From contig CAWIBX010000005.1 in NCBI GenBank assembly GCA_963834405.1, forward strand, positions 310,001-374,000: a stretch of 64,000 nucleotides of DNA. The letters run 5' to 3'. The notes under the pieces were generated by a model. The model ran no database searches. It was not told the DNA's origin and saw only the letters and a program-made list of their open reading frames with translations. Numbering within the stretch: position 1 is the stretch's first letter; the number at the start of each line of letters is the position of its first letter. The stretch comes from Bog-473 sp963834405 (GTDB taxonomy: Bacteria; Actinomycetota; Acidimicrobiia; Acidimicrobiales; RAAP-2). Of this stretch, positions 1 through 7,955 are shown in pieces. Both the position numbers and the translations under genes were made by a program.

Positions 1-834
1 CGAGCCCCGACGCTGGGTGAGACCCGTCGAGTTCTCCCCGGGCACGAGGCCGGTGAAGCTCATGAAGGCTCTTGCCTTCGGGAAGCGACGCCAGTCGAAC
101 ACCTCGGCGGCCAGACACAGCGCGCCGATTCTGGTCACGCCCCGGTAGGCGGCCAAGCGTGACACTTGCTCACCGAAGGGACCCTTTGTGCACCACGGCA
201 CGAGATCGGCCTCGACCGACTCGAGCGCGGTGTCCCGCAGCTTGACGGTCGCCAGGTAATGGGCGTAGGTCGTTGCGATGGCCGGATCGTCGAAGGACAA
301 GGTGGCCAGCCAGCGCCGATGGCGTTCGGTCCACGGCGAACCTCCTCGCCACACGACGCTGTGACGAAGGAGCAACCCACTGAGCCGGTTGCGGGCCCGG
401 GTGAGATCTTGGACCATGTCACCGCGCGTGCGACACAGATCGCGCACTCCCTCTTGGGCGGGGGTGGGGATGGCGATAGGAGTGAGCTCACCGGCCCGGT
501 GCAGTCCGGCCAGTCGCCTGGCGTCCCGACGGTCGGTCTACACCCGATCGCCCGGGCCCTTGGGGATCAAGGAGGGCGCCACCACGTCGCAGCGCACCCC
601 CATCGACGTGAGCAGGCGTTGGAGGTCATAACCGGTCGGGCCCGCTTCGTAGCAGGCCCAGATCTCCTTGGGCTTGCCCAGCCGTTTGACCAGGCGTCGG
701 ACCGAGTCGGTGTCGTGGAAGATCTTGTCGACCTCGGCGGTGTCGCGATCGGGCGACAGCACCGCCACCGCGATCGAGTCCTTCGCGACGTCCATCCCCA
801 GGTGGACGAACCCTCGGTGGGCAATACTGGACAC
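1..834 (-). pseudogene. IS110-family transposase, interrupted by an amber codon and cut by the window edge
   Basis: Reads from an ATG at 834 into an IS110 DEDD recombinase. The first 98 codons carry the first acidic residue (GMDVAKDS) and the second (CYEAGPTGYD). A TAG at 538-540 then sits where the family has lysine, directly before the third acidic motif (TDRRDARRLAG). The same frame continues open to base 1 through the C-terminal transposase_20-type region (SFTGLVPGENSTG), so only one point lesion is visible. Family members are DEDD serine-type recombinases that move without terminal inverted repeats. The protein differs clearly from the second IS110 copy near 12.8 kb. A 98-aa N-terminal piece should be inactive unless the stop is read through. 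The remaining C-terminus lies outside the window. Confidence 0.85.
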
Positions 835-967
835 GGCTGGCTCCTTCCTTCCGTATGTCGGCTCCGTTCACCGACAGGTGAATGATCCACGTAAATGCGG
901 ATGCCGGAGGAGTCGGCCGTTCCATACTGAATCGGGGGCAGGTCGTTAGCTCGTCAGCAGGGATCGG
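835..967 (-). other. Non-coding IS110 left-end region; possible bridge-RNA segment
   Basis: The stretch between the transposase start and the neighbouring reductase stop has no gene. Read on the transposase strand it holds a perfect 6-bp hairpin (positions 867-872 with 877-882, GACA-type loop) and a second short GCCG/CGGC pairing near 913-927. IS110 elements of this subgroup are known to encode a structured guide (bridge) RNA just upstream of the recombinase gene, so this is where one would expect it. Assignment rests on position and weak structure only; the element end was not located. Confidence 0.25.
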
Positions 968-1627
968 TCATCGGCGTGTGAAGGTCAGATGGGTGACACC
1001 GCTCGGTGACGAGACTGCCTCGCTGTTGTAGCGCTCCTCGATGTCTTCGAGGCCGTCCCACAGTCGAACACCGCGGCCGAGAAGGATCGGCACCAGCACG
1101 ACGTGGAGGGTGTCTATGAGGTCGGTGGCGAGGAAGTCGCGGACGACCGTCGGGCCACCGCCGATGCGCACGTCGAGTTCACCGGCGGCCTGCTGGGCGA
1201 GGTCGAGAGCCTCCTGCGGAGAGGCGTCGACGAAGTGGAACACGGTGCCGCCTTCCATCTCGATCGACGGGCGCGGATGGTGCGTGAGCACGAACACCGG
1301 CGTGTGGAACGGCGGGGTCGGCCCCCACCAGCCACGCCACTCGTCCTCGGTGCCCAGATCGGTCCACGGGCCGGTCTGCGGGCCGAACTTGCCCCGGCCC
1401 ATGATCTCGGCACCGAACCCGACATTCAGGCGTTCTGCGAACGCGTTGTCGACACCGGTTGTACCACCTGATTGATTCATGATGACCGAGCGCCCGAACT
1501 GGGTGGGGAACACCCACTCGTGCAGACGATGGCCGGCGTGGCCGAACGGGGCGTCGAACGTCAAGCCCTCGCCCGTCCCGAAACCGTCCAGGGAGATCGA
1601 GAAGTTGTGGACACGGACCTGGGACAT
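968..1627 (-). CDS. Dihydrofolate reductase / RibD C-terminal family reductase
   Basis: 219-aa protein of the RibD_C/DHFR-like superfamily, which are NADPH-dependent reductases of mostly unknown substrate. It opens with the typical first strand and loop (VHNFSISLDGF). A GRGKFGP segment follows in the middle, then the strand PVFVLTHHPR, a nucleotide-binding IGGGPTVVRDFL near residue 155, and a terminal VPILLGRGVRLWDGL. The ATG at 1627 is chosen because it starts immediately before the conserved first strand; a longer frame to 1759 would add unrelated low-complexity residues. It stands alone on the minus strand, 190 bp from its upstream neighbour. A second member of the family at 3.8-4.4 kb is frameshifted. 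The physiological substrate cannot be told from the sequence. Confidence 0.85.
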   Translation of the reverse strand: MSQVRVHNFSISLDGFGTGEGLTFDAPFGHAGHRLHEWVFPTQFGRSVIMNQSGGTTGVDNAFAERLNVGFGAEIMGRGKFGPQTGPWTDLGTEDEWRGWWGPTPPFHTPVFVLTHHPRPSIEMEGGTVFHFVDASPQEALDLAQQAAGELDVRIGGGPTVVRDFLATDLIDTLHVVLVPILLGRGVRLWDGLEDIEERYNSEAVSSPSGVTHLTFTRR

Positions 1628-1817
1628 GGCGGCCTCCGAAGCGCTGGTTGTTTGCGATATCAACTGGTTGACGCTAACGCCGAGCGAAGCCCGGCCGCCT
1701 GTCCCTGAAGTGCCGCAGGGTGCGCCCCGGCCCGGCGTCGGTGACGGTCTGTGGAGCATGCTTCAGGTGTGTTGGAATCGACCCTGTGGGAGATTGCCGA
1801 CGTTAGACCGGATGAAA

Positions 1818-2723
1818 TCAGGGAAGCTCCTGAAACGCGAGCGGAAGGCCGGGGCGTGGCCACCGACACGAGAGCAGGCGGCCGTTCTGCGAACAGGTGA
1901 TGTACGCAATGCGCATGGCCGCGCCACCGAAGCAAATGTTGGTCACTGCCCCGTCAGCCAGAGCTGACGGGAGCGTGTACAGATCGTGTGAGCCGTCATC
2001 TGTGTTGAAGACGGTCACTCCGCTGTCAATCAACGTCCCGACACAGACCATCCCGCCTGCCTCCACCGCCAGGGAGTCCAGTGCAGACGCGCCCGGGAGG
2101 CCGGCGACGAGGCTCCAACGGTCGACAGAGCCAGAAGACAAGAGGCTCATCAGGCCGCAGCCCACCGAATCGGCGATCTGTCCTGGTCCCGTCAGGTGCC
2201 GGCGATGGAGCTGGCGTGTGTTGGTCTCTGACCAATAGAGAACATCGCCCTCCGGCGACAGGCCGATCCCGTTCGGTCGGGAGGCGCCAGCAATCACGCG
2301 TCTGATGGACTTGCCGTCCACACCGGCGTAAAAGATTGCGTTGTTGCCGAAATCGGTGAACCAAAAATGGCCGGTCGTATCGAACACGATGTCGTTAGGA
2401 AGCGACAATGGAAGGTCCTCCCAACACGTATAGAGGACCTGGTGACTCCCGTCTTCAATGTCAACCCGCTGTATGCAGGCAGTGGAAGGGTCACGTGACA
2501 TTCCGTTGTTGCAGACGTAGAGGGCCCCATCTGGCCCGACCGCGGCGCCGTTGGGGCCCCCTCCCACTTCGGCCACGACCATCACATTGTGGTCTGGGTG
2601 AACTCGAGACAGCCGTCCGGCGTTCATCTCAACCAGGATCACCGACCCATCGGGTAGCGCCACCGGCCCTTCAGGAAAGGCCAAGCCCTCTGCGAGAACC
2701 CGTACTTCTTGAAGCTCCATCAT
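1818..2723 (-). CDS. SMP-30/gluconolactonase-like beta-propeller protein
   Basis: About 301 aa with the six-bladed propeller pattern of the SMP-30/gluconolactonase/LRE family. Recognisable blades are FPEGPVALPDGSVILVE near the start, the metal-site segments GPNGAAVGPDGALYVCNNG and LPNDIVFDTTGHFWFTDFG, then RPNGIGLSPEGDVLYWSET. These supply the conserved Glu, two Asn and an Asp typical of the divalent-metal centre. Family members hydrolyse lactones or related esters. The second in-frame ATG (2723) is taken as the start because a GGAGGGG ribosome site lies a few bases before it; an ATG at 2735 has none. The gene looks intact, with lower GC than the second half of the window. No partner gene suggests a pathway. 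Confidence 0.8.
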   Translation of the reverse strand: MMELQEVRVLAEGLAFPEGPVALPDGSVILVEMNAGRLSRVHPDHNVMVVAEVGGGPNGAAVGPDGALYVCNNGMSRDPSTACIQRVDIEDGSHQVLYTCWEDLPLSLPNDIVFDTTGHFWFTDFGNNAIFYAGVDGKSIRRVIAGASRPNGIGLSPEGDVLYWSETNTRQLHRRHLTGPGQIADSVGCGLMSLLSSGSVDRWSLVAGLPGASALDSLAVEAGGMVCVGTLIDSGVTVFNTDDGSHDLYTLPSALADGAVTNICFGGAAMRIAYITCSQNGRLLSCRWPRPGLPLAFQELP

Positions 2724-3000
2724 TGACCCCTCCATCCAACGTCAAGCCCCGAATGATGCGATCGCCCAGCATTCCAGCATGGTGCTGGTTGCGCTCTCGA
2801 GAATCGAGTCCCGAGCACATCGAGTCCCTGGTGTGTGGGTCCTCGACTCTCTTGGGAGACCGATGCGAGCTGCCCTCGGCCGGTCGCCCGGATCACGCGC
2901 CCGTAATGCGCCCCGAGCCGGCGAACGGGGCGACCCTCCGACGCTGCAGTCGATGAACATATGGGGGCACCCGTGTCTATCGAAGCGTGGCCGTACGAAA

Positions 3001-3804
3001 TCACTTCGCGAGCACAAGTTCGCTGAGTAGGTCCGCGACGAGATCAGGCCGACTCCACTGTGGGCAGTGGCCAGTTGGGATGGACGGTGAATCGTAGGGA
3101 GTCGAATCGAAGGCCGAGCAGACGAGCCTAGGTAAACGATCATCCTTAGCTTCAATCAGGGTCGCCGGTATCTGACGCCATGCTGCCCGAGTGACAAGCT
3201 GGGTCCCGGTGGCGGGGTTGGTTGGTCTCAGGAGACCAATCGCCTCTTCGGCACGCTCCATTGTGCAGTCGTGGAACAGGCTGGTGCGAGCAGCTTCGGC
3301 CGTGAGTTGGATACGGCCATCGGGCAGCACGACAATCTCTTCGCCCCCATCATCGCCATCGGCAAGACCAAGTGAGGTGGCGAGCGCCTGCATGCTCTGA
3401 CCTTCGTCAGGCACCGCGGCGGCGAGGTAGGCCAGGTGCGTGACTTCGACCGCCTCGTCTGCTGCCGCTTCCGTTACCACCAAACCGGCATAAGAATGTC
3501 CGCAGAGGACAGATGGACCAACCACTTTCAAAGCCTCCACGACGCAGGCCACGTCTGCCCCAAGATCGCCCATCCGCTCACCGACGCTGGGAAGGTCAGG
3601 TGCGACTGAATGGACGCCACGAGTTTGTAGGACTCGCTGTACGTCCTCCCAAAGCCAAGGGCCGAGGAAGCCACCGTGGACAAGTACGACTGAAGGAGCA
3701 TGCGACACAGGCAGAGATTGTGGCAGTGATCGAGCCCGCTCGGTAATCCCCCGGATCATCTGGCGACCGTGGATCGCCCCAGGCCCGGCGCACTGGGGCA
3801 CCAC
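3001..3804 (-). CDS. Alpha/beta hydrolase
   Basis: 267-aa alpha/beta-hydrolase fold protein of the small esterase/EstB-like group. It has an oxyanion segment VVLVHGGFLGPWLWEDV, a nucleophile elbow GHSYAG (serine near residue 103), AAAVPDEGQSM after the next strand, a late acid in IEAKDDRLP and a histidine in PTGHCPQWSRPD. The triad is therefore visible. The reading frame opens at a GTG (3804); an ATG at 3759 or a GTG at 3708 closer to the first strand are alternatives, since the first 30 residues are not family-like. The cytoplasm is the likely location, as no signal peptide is seen. Substrate unknown. It is followed at 40 bp by a frameshifted reductase on the same strand, which may once have been cotranscribed upstream of it. 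Confidence 0.8.
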   Translation of the reverse strand: MVPQCAGPGAIHGRQMIRGITERARSLPQSLPVSHAPSVVLVHGGFLGPWLWEDVQRVLQTRGVHSVAPDLPSVGERMGDLGADVACVVEALKVVGPSVLCGHSYAGLVVTEAAADEAVEVTHLAYLAAAVPDEGQSMQALATSLGLADGDDGGEEIVVLPDGRIQLTAEAARTSLFHDCTMERAEEAIGLLRPTNPATGTQLVTRAAWRQIPATLIEAKDDRLPRLVCSAFDSTPYDSPSIPTGHCPQWSRPDLVADLLSELVLAK

Positions 3805-3844
3805 CTTGCCCTTGGATCGGATTTGATCGTTCCTTCCGATGCTG

Positions 3845-4428
3845 TCAGATTCGATAAGTCAGGAGGGACCGACCCGAGCGACCGGCCTCGGACCGAACAA
3901 GCTCGAGCGTTTGTCGATGCCTGGCGCCCGCAAATGGCGCTTTACCGCCGCCCAGAATGATCGGGTGAACGATCAGCCTGAGTTCGTCTATCAAGCCCTC
4001 GTTCAACAGGCTCGATACGAGCGCTGGGCCCCCGATCACGTAGATGGCGCCACCCGGCTGCTCCTTAAGAAGCCGGAGCTCATTCACGTCACGCATGAGG
4101 CGAGCTGTCTCCCATTTCGGTTCGTCGAGGGTGGTCGATAGAACGTAGTGCGGCGTTCGCTGAGTCCACTGCGCATACTCGACTTCGCCCTGCGTTGCCT
4201 CACGCCCCAACATCGCGGTGCCGCTTTTCGAATCTGCCGCGATTGAGCCCATAGCTGTTCGTAGCCAGGGTACGTTCCGCCTCCGATGACGGCCGCGTCT
4301 GCGTCTGGGATCAAGGCGAGCGCGTCATTCCACGCATCCACCCAATCGACCGCACCGTCGGCTCCCTGCATGTAGCCATCCAGCGACATCTGCAGCGCTG
4401 CAATTGCGACCCGACATTCCTTGCTCAC
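3845..4428 (-). pseudogene. Dihydrofolate reductase family protein, frameshifted
   Basis: Two overlapping frames together make one RibD_C/DHFR-like reductase of about 195 aa. The 5' frame starts at ATG 4428 after an AAGGAGAGA ribosome site. It runs through VAIAALQMSLDGYMQGADGA and AAVIGGGTYPGYEQLWA. The 3' frame takes over near 4240-4252 and continues with GEVEYAQWTQRTPHYVLSTT, GGAIYVIGGPALVSSLL and VHPIILGGGKAPF to the stop. A single-base change at the switch point would restore a full gene. This may be true decay or a base-calling error. The family match is strong on both sides of the break; the function, if any, would be an NADPH-dependent reduction of unknown substrate. Confidence 0.75.
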
Positions 4429-4699
4429 GAGTCTCTCCTTCTATTAGGTGTTTTCATCTCGTCGCTCGACGGCAAGCGCGCCTATGTTGTCCTCGCTTGT
4501 GACCGGGTTGCTCGAATTCGCGTTCCGCACAGAACCGATCTCGCTGTGACGGAGATGTCCGAGAATACGCGGTAGCAGAATGTTGGCGCCCTGCCCTGGT
4601 TGTGCCGACCTGTCCCATCGTCGCGGCGTTCGGTGGCACCCCAGATGCCATCCTGTCTCCAGCCGCTATCACGGCCCGCCAGCACACGACACCATCTCG

Positions 4700-5524
4700 T
4701 TATCCCCCAGATAACGCTTGTTGCAATGTTGCATCGTCGGCCTGGGCTGACTGACACACATGGTTGGCGGTCAGAGCGTCGGAATAGCTCGTGGACGGAA
4801 CGAGTCCATGACTTCCGAGGCCAGCCGAAATATCCGACAGAAGGACCTGGGTTTCGTTAACACAGTTGTTGAGTTCGAAGGCGACTGTCTGGGCATCCTG
4901 TAGCGCAGGCGCAAGGGCCGGATTCTGGTAGAGCGCCCGTTCATTCTGATTTGCAAGTGCTGAGAGCTGGCTGTGGAGGCTCGATACCTGGTTATGAAGT
5001 GACTTCACCTGAAGATCGGTGAGATAAAGAGTCGTCGTTAAAACTCCATGTGTGAGCACTTCGGCGTGATCTTCGCTCATCCACCGGTTGGCTGCGGAGT
5101 GCTCCTGAACGGCGTAGGTAATGGCTGCGCCAAGGAGTACCGTTAGGGCACACATCGCAGCGATAAGCCAAGGACTGCGGCGTTGATGGACGATAGTGGG
5201 AGTCGGAGCGACCGAAATGGCCCGGCCTTCTGCTCCTATTTGCGCTTGGAAGACCACTGGTTCGTTCCCAAGGTATCGACGCCGAGAGATCAAGATCGGA
5301 CCCGCCTCACTCGACACGTTCTGCTCTCGTTTGGCAATCACGCCCTGGTCGAGCGGTTGGATGTCGCCGTGTGACGCCGTGACTGAGAGACCGCTCGGCG
5401 AGGATCCTTCGGTCGATTCGACCCCGTCGTTTCTGACGAGGTGAGTCGCCGAACCGTCAAGGTCGAAATACCGTTCTTGGTTGCGCCCCGATGGATCAGG
5501 CCGCCAGCCCGACTGATTCCCCAT
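4700..5524 (-). CDS. DUF2510 domain membrane protein with coiled coil
   Basis: 274 aa. The N-terminus resembles the short DUF2510 module (GWRPDPSGRNQERYFD), which is common near the start of actinobacterial membrane proteins. A linker follows, with one transmembrane helix at about residues 120-140 (WLIAAMCALTVLLGAAITYA). Outside lies a heptad-like coiled coil (LYLTDLQVKSLHNQVSSLHS) of some 40 residues and a small C-terminal domain ending in QQALSGG. The start is the ATG at 5524, six bases after a perfect GGAAGGAGG; an in-frame TTG two codons earlier is less likely. This predicts a single-span protein with the coiled coil exposed outside the membrane. I do not recognise a specific function. 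Confidence 0.75.
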   Translation of the reverse strand: MGNQSGWRPDPSGRNQERYFDLDGSATHLVRNDGVESTEGSSPSGLSVTASHGDIQPLDQGVIAKREQNVSSEAGPILISRRRYLGNEPVVFQAQIGAEGRAISVAPTPTIVHQRRSPWLIAAMCALTVLLGAAITYAVQEHSAANRWMSEDHAEVLTHGVLTTTLYLTDLQVKSLHNQVSSLHSQLSALANQNERALYQNPALAPALQDAQTVAFELNNCVNETQVLLSDISAGLGSHGLVPSTSYSDALTANHVCQSAQADDATLQQALSGG

Positions 5525-5788
5525 CGCCAACCTCCTTCCCCTGAGGACTCAATGGAGCCGCCTTCCCAAAAGCTGCTCACAGCTGCTCGTAAGTCTGTTC
5601 ACAGCATTGCTCGATCTGACGGCCTGGGCTCGCAGGGGGGAGCTGCGGCAGGTGCCTGAACGGGACTAACGGTCAATTCGAATCGCCGCCGATCCGGCGA
5701 ACTGGGACATCACCCCTCACATTCCGCCCGGTTTCGGCACGTGCAGGGTGGCCGCCCGTTTCGACACCTCTGCGCATTACCGGGCGGT

Positions 5789-7112
5789 TCAGCCCTCGAC
5801 GGCGAACAGTCGCCATGGGCCCGGAACGCCCTTCAGGTCGTACTCCCCCCGGTCTGACAGCGTGAGACCGGACCCGGCGACGAGGTCGGCCACCGTGCGC
5901 GAAACAAACACCTCGCCCGCTCCGGCTGCGGCGCCGACCCGCGCCCCGATGTGAACTGCAAGGCCGCGGAGCCCCTCGTCTGATTGTTCGACCTCTCCGG
6001 TGTGGACACCAGCTCAGATCCGCAGCCCGAGAGAATCAACACTGTCCCGAATGGCACAGGCACATCTGATTGCCCGCGCCGGACCGTCGAAGGTGACGAA
6101 GAAGCCGTCACCGGCCGTGTCGACCTCAATACCTCCATATCGCTTCAGTTCCGAACGGACGGCCTCGTGGTGGGCGTCAAGCAACTCGGCCCACCGCTGG
6201 TCACCTTCGGCTACGGCGCGCTGGGTCGAGCCAACGATGTCGGTAAAGAGCACCGTGGCAAGGATCCGGTCGGTCTCAGGAGCGGGCCGGGAGCCAGTCA
6301 AGAACTCGGCGATCTCGGCCATCGCGTCGTCCGACGTTGCCAGAAAGAAATCAGCCCCAGGTAACTCGACGAACTTCGCACCATCGATGCGTTCGGCAAG
6401 GTAGCGGCCCATGGCCATGGGAATGAAGAGATTCTGGTTGTGGAGGACGAGTGTGGGCACCTGAACTAGGGGCAACGCTTCACGCGCGTCGAAATTCTCG
6501 AAGCTGTAGCGGATCTGGGCAGCCGCACTCTTCGGCGTTGCCGAGGCTCTGGTCATGCGCGCCAGCCACTCAACGAATTCCGGATCTTGAACTCTGCTTG
6601 GGAACTCGCCCTGGACGAACTCGGGCGTGCCCCAGGCCGATCTGAGCATCTCCACCATGGTGTCGGCCACCTCCGGGGCGATCCCAATGGGGTAGTCCGG
6701 CGCACTTGCCATCCGGGCTGTGGTGTTGGCCAAGATCAGCGCACTCACCCGTTGGGGATGCATCGCTGTAAACAACAGCGCCAGTCCCCCGCCATCACAC
6801 TCGCCAAGGACCACGGCCTGTTCAGATTCCGTCGCATCGAGTACCACCCGGACATCGTCTGAAAAGTCTTCCCAGGTCGGAAATGCATCGCCGGAAACAG
6901 GTTCTGAAGCACCGGTGCCTCGGCGGTCGAAGAGGATCAGCCTGCTCATAGAGGCCAAGTTCTTGAAATACTCGGCGAAGACCGGGGACTCCCACTGCAT
7001 GTCGATGTGCCCAAAGCCCCTAAACCCAGATCAGATCGGGACCTGTGCCCATGATCTGGTAAGCGATCTCGGCACCACCAACGGTCACGTACCTCGTCGC
7101 CGGGCTCTTCAT
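5789..7112 (-). pseudogene. Alpha/beta hydrolase-adenylate cyclase fusion, with a frameshift and an in-frame stop
   Basis: A class III nucleotidyl cyclase joined to an N-terminal alpha/beta-hydrolase domain, a fusion common in actinobacteria. It starts at ATG 7112 (YVTVGGAEIAYQIMGTGP). An extra T near 7017-7021 then shifts the frame into RGFGHIDMQWES, which continues as the hydrolase domain (LILFDRRGTGASE, GECDGGG). The cyclase domain begins LATVLFTDIVGSTQRA and includes DTAGDGFFVTF, with metal-binding Asp residues present. A TGA at 6014-6016 then stands where relatives have Arg (LGLRI*AGVHTGEVE). The same frame continues intact for 75 codons (HIGARVGAAAGAGEV, ending LKGVPGPWRLFAVEG) to a TGA at 5789. 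Two separate lesions make a decayed gene more likely than a sequencing slip. The family makes cAMP. Confidence 0.85.
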
Positions 7113-7235
7113 CACACGAACAGTCTGACCGACCGACTACCCAGAACCAACACCTCAAAGGCGCTGAGCCTCAACGAAGGAGCCTTCCATCAACGCTCGC
7201 GCAGAACCGGCGTTGATGTCGGGGTCAGTCTCCCG

Positions 7236-7565
7236 TTAGAGAGACCGGATCGACCCGGGGTCGTCGCGGAAGGGATTGGGAAAGCAGGGGTCGTCCATCT
7301 CAAGAAGCTCCCTCAAATTGTGCTCCCAATGAGGCCTGCTGCAGTGCACGGGACCCAAATAGAACGGAACGGCGAAAGCAGTGAAGTCGCCATCGTTGAC
7401 CGCTACGAGCGTGCCGTTCGGGGTGAGGGTCCCTGGATCGGCGATCCGCAGGTGGACCGTATGCTCGGCAGCCGCCTCGGAGTATTCGGTCCGCGTGTCG
7501 TCGTCAAGCCCATCCCAATCATCGGGATGGAGAATGACGTGGGTAACGGCCACGTCGAAGAGCAT
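7236..7565 (-). CDS. Hypothetical protein
   Basis: A 109-codon frame (start ATG at 7565) with a balanced, acidic composition and strand-like segments (VAVTHVILHPDDWDG, GTLVAVNDGDFTAFAVPF) that read like a real soluble protein rather than an out-of-frame shadow. It has no recognisable domain, no signal peptide and no clear ribosome site. It lies between a cyclase pseudogene and a divergent permease, in a region with several broken genes, so it could be a remnant. Confidence is low. Confidence 0.35.
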   Translation of the reverse strand: MLFDVAVTHVILHPDDWDGLDDDTRTEYSEAAAEHTVHLRIADPGTLTPNGTLVAVNDGDFTAFAVPFYLGPVHCSRPHWEHNLRELLEMDDPCFPNPFRDDPGSIRSL

Positions 7566-7595
7566 TGCTGATCGAGTCGCACCCCGCCAGGGCAA

Positions 7596-7955
7596 CGGTC
7601 AACCGCTCCTTGCTGGTTATGTGCCCGCCTCCCGGGGCATTCACCCTCAGCACGGGTCGACGCGCGTTATGGGACGCCTGCCGCTCGCCAAATCCGTCGT
7701 TCGAGGCGGCATTGAGGCCGCATCGCATCCTCGGCGTCGATACCCATCGGGTAATCGGTCGGTCGCCCGCAGCGCTGGGCAGTTCTACTTCGCCGCGCAT
7801 ATAGATGGCTCGAGGGTCGGCTCGGCCATCGCTCATGCAGTCAGGTCGCCTTAACCTCCCGGCGGTGTGGCCAGCACCACCCGGAACCGCAGGTAATCAC
7901 CCTTGACCCAGCGTCGGGAGGGGCCGAACCTGGAGACTGTGAGCGTCCTCTCCCC
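7596..7955. other. Intergenic region, no convincing gene
   Basis: About 360 bp between the hypothetical gene and the FtsX-like permease. A 105-codon minus-strand frame crosses it, but its composition is Arg/Ala-rich without domain signal. No tRNA, strong hairpin or clear promoter was seen. Confidence 0.4.

Noticed and set aside
2742..3155. 137-codon minus-strand ORF between the SMP-30-like gene and the hydrolase
   Set aside because: Arg/Ser-rich, overlaps the hydrolase C-terminus in another frame, no ribosome site or domain.
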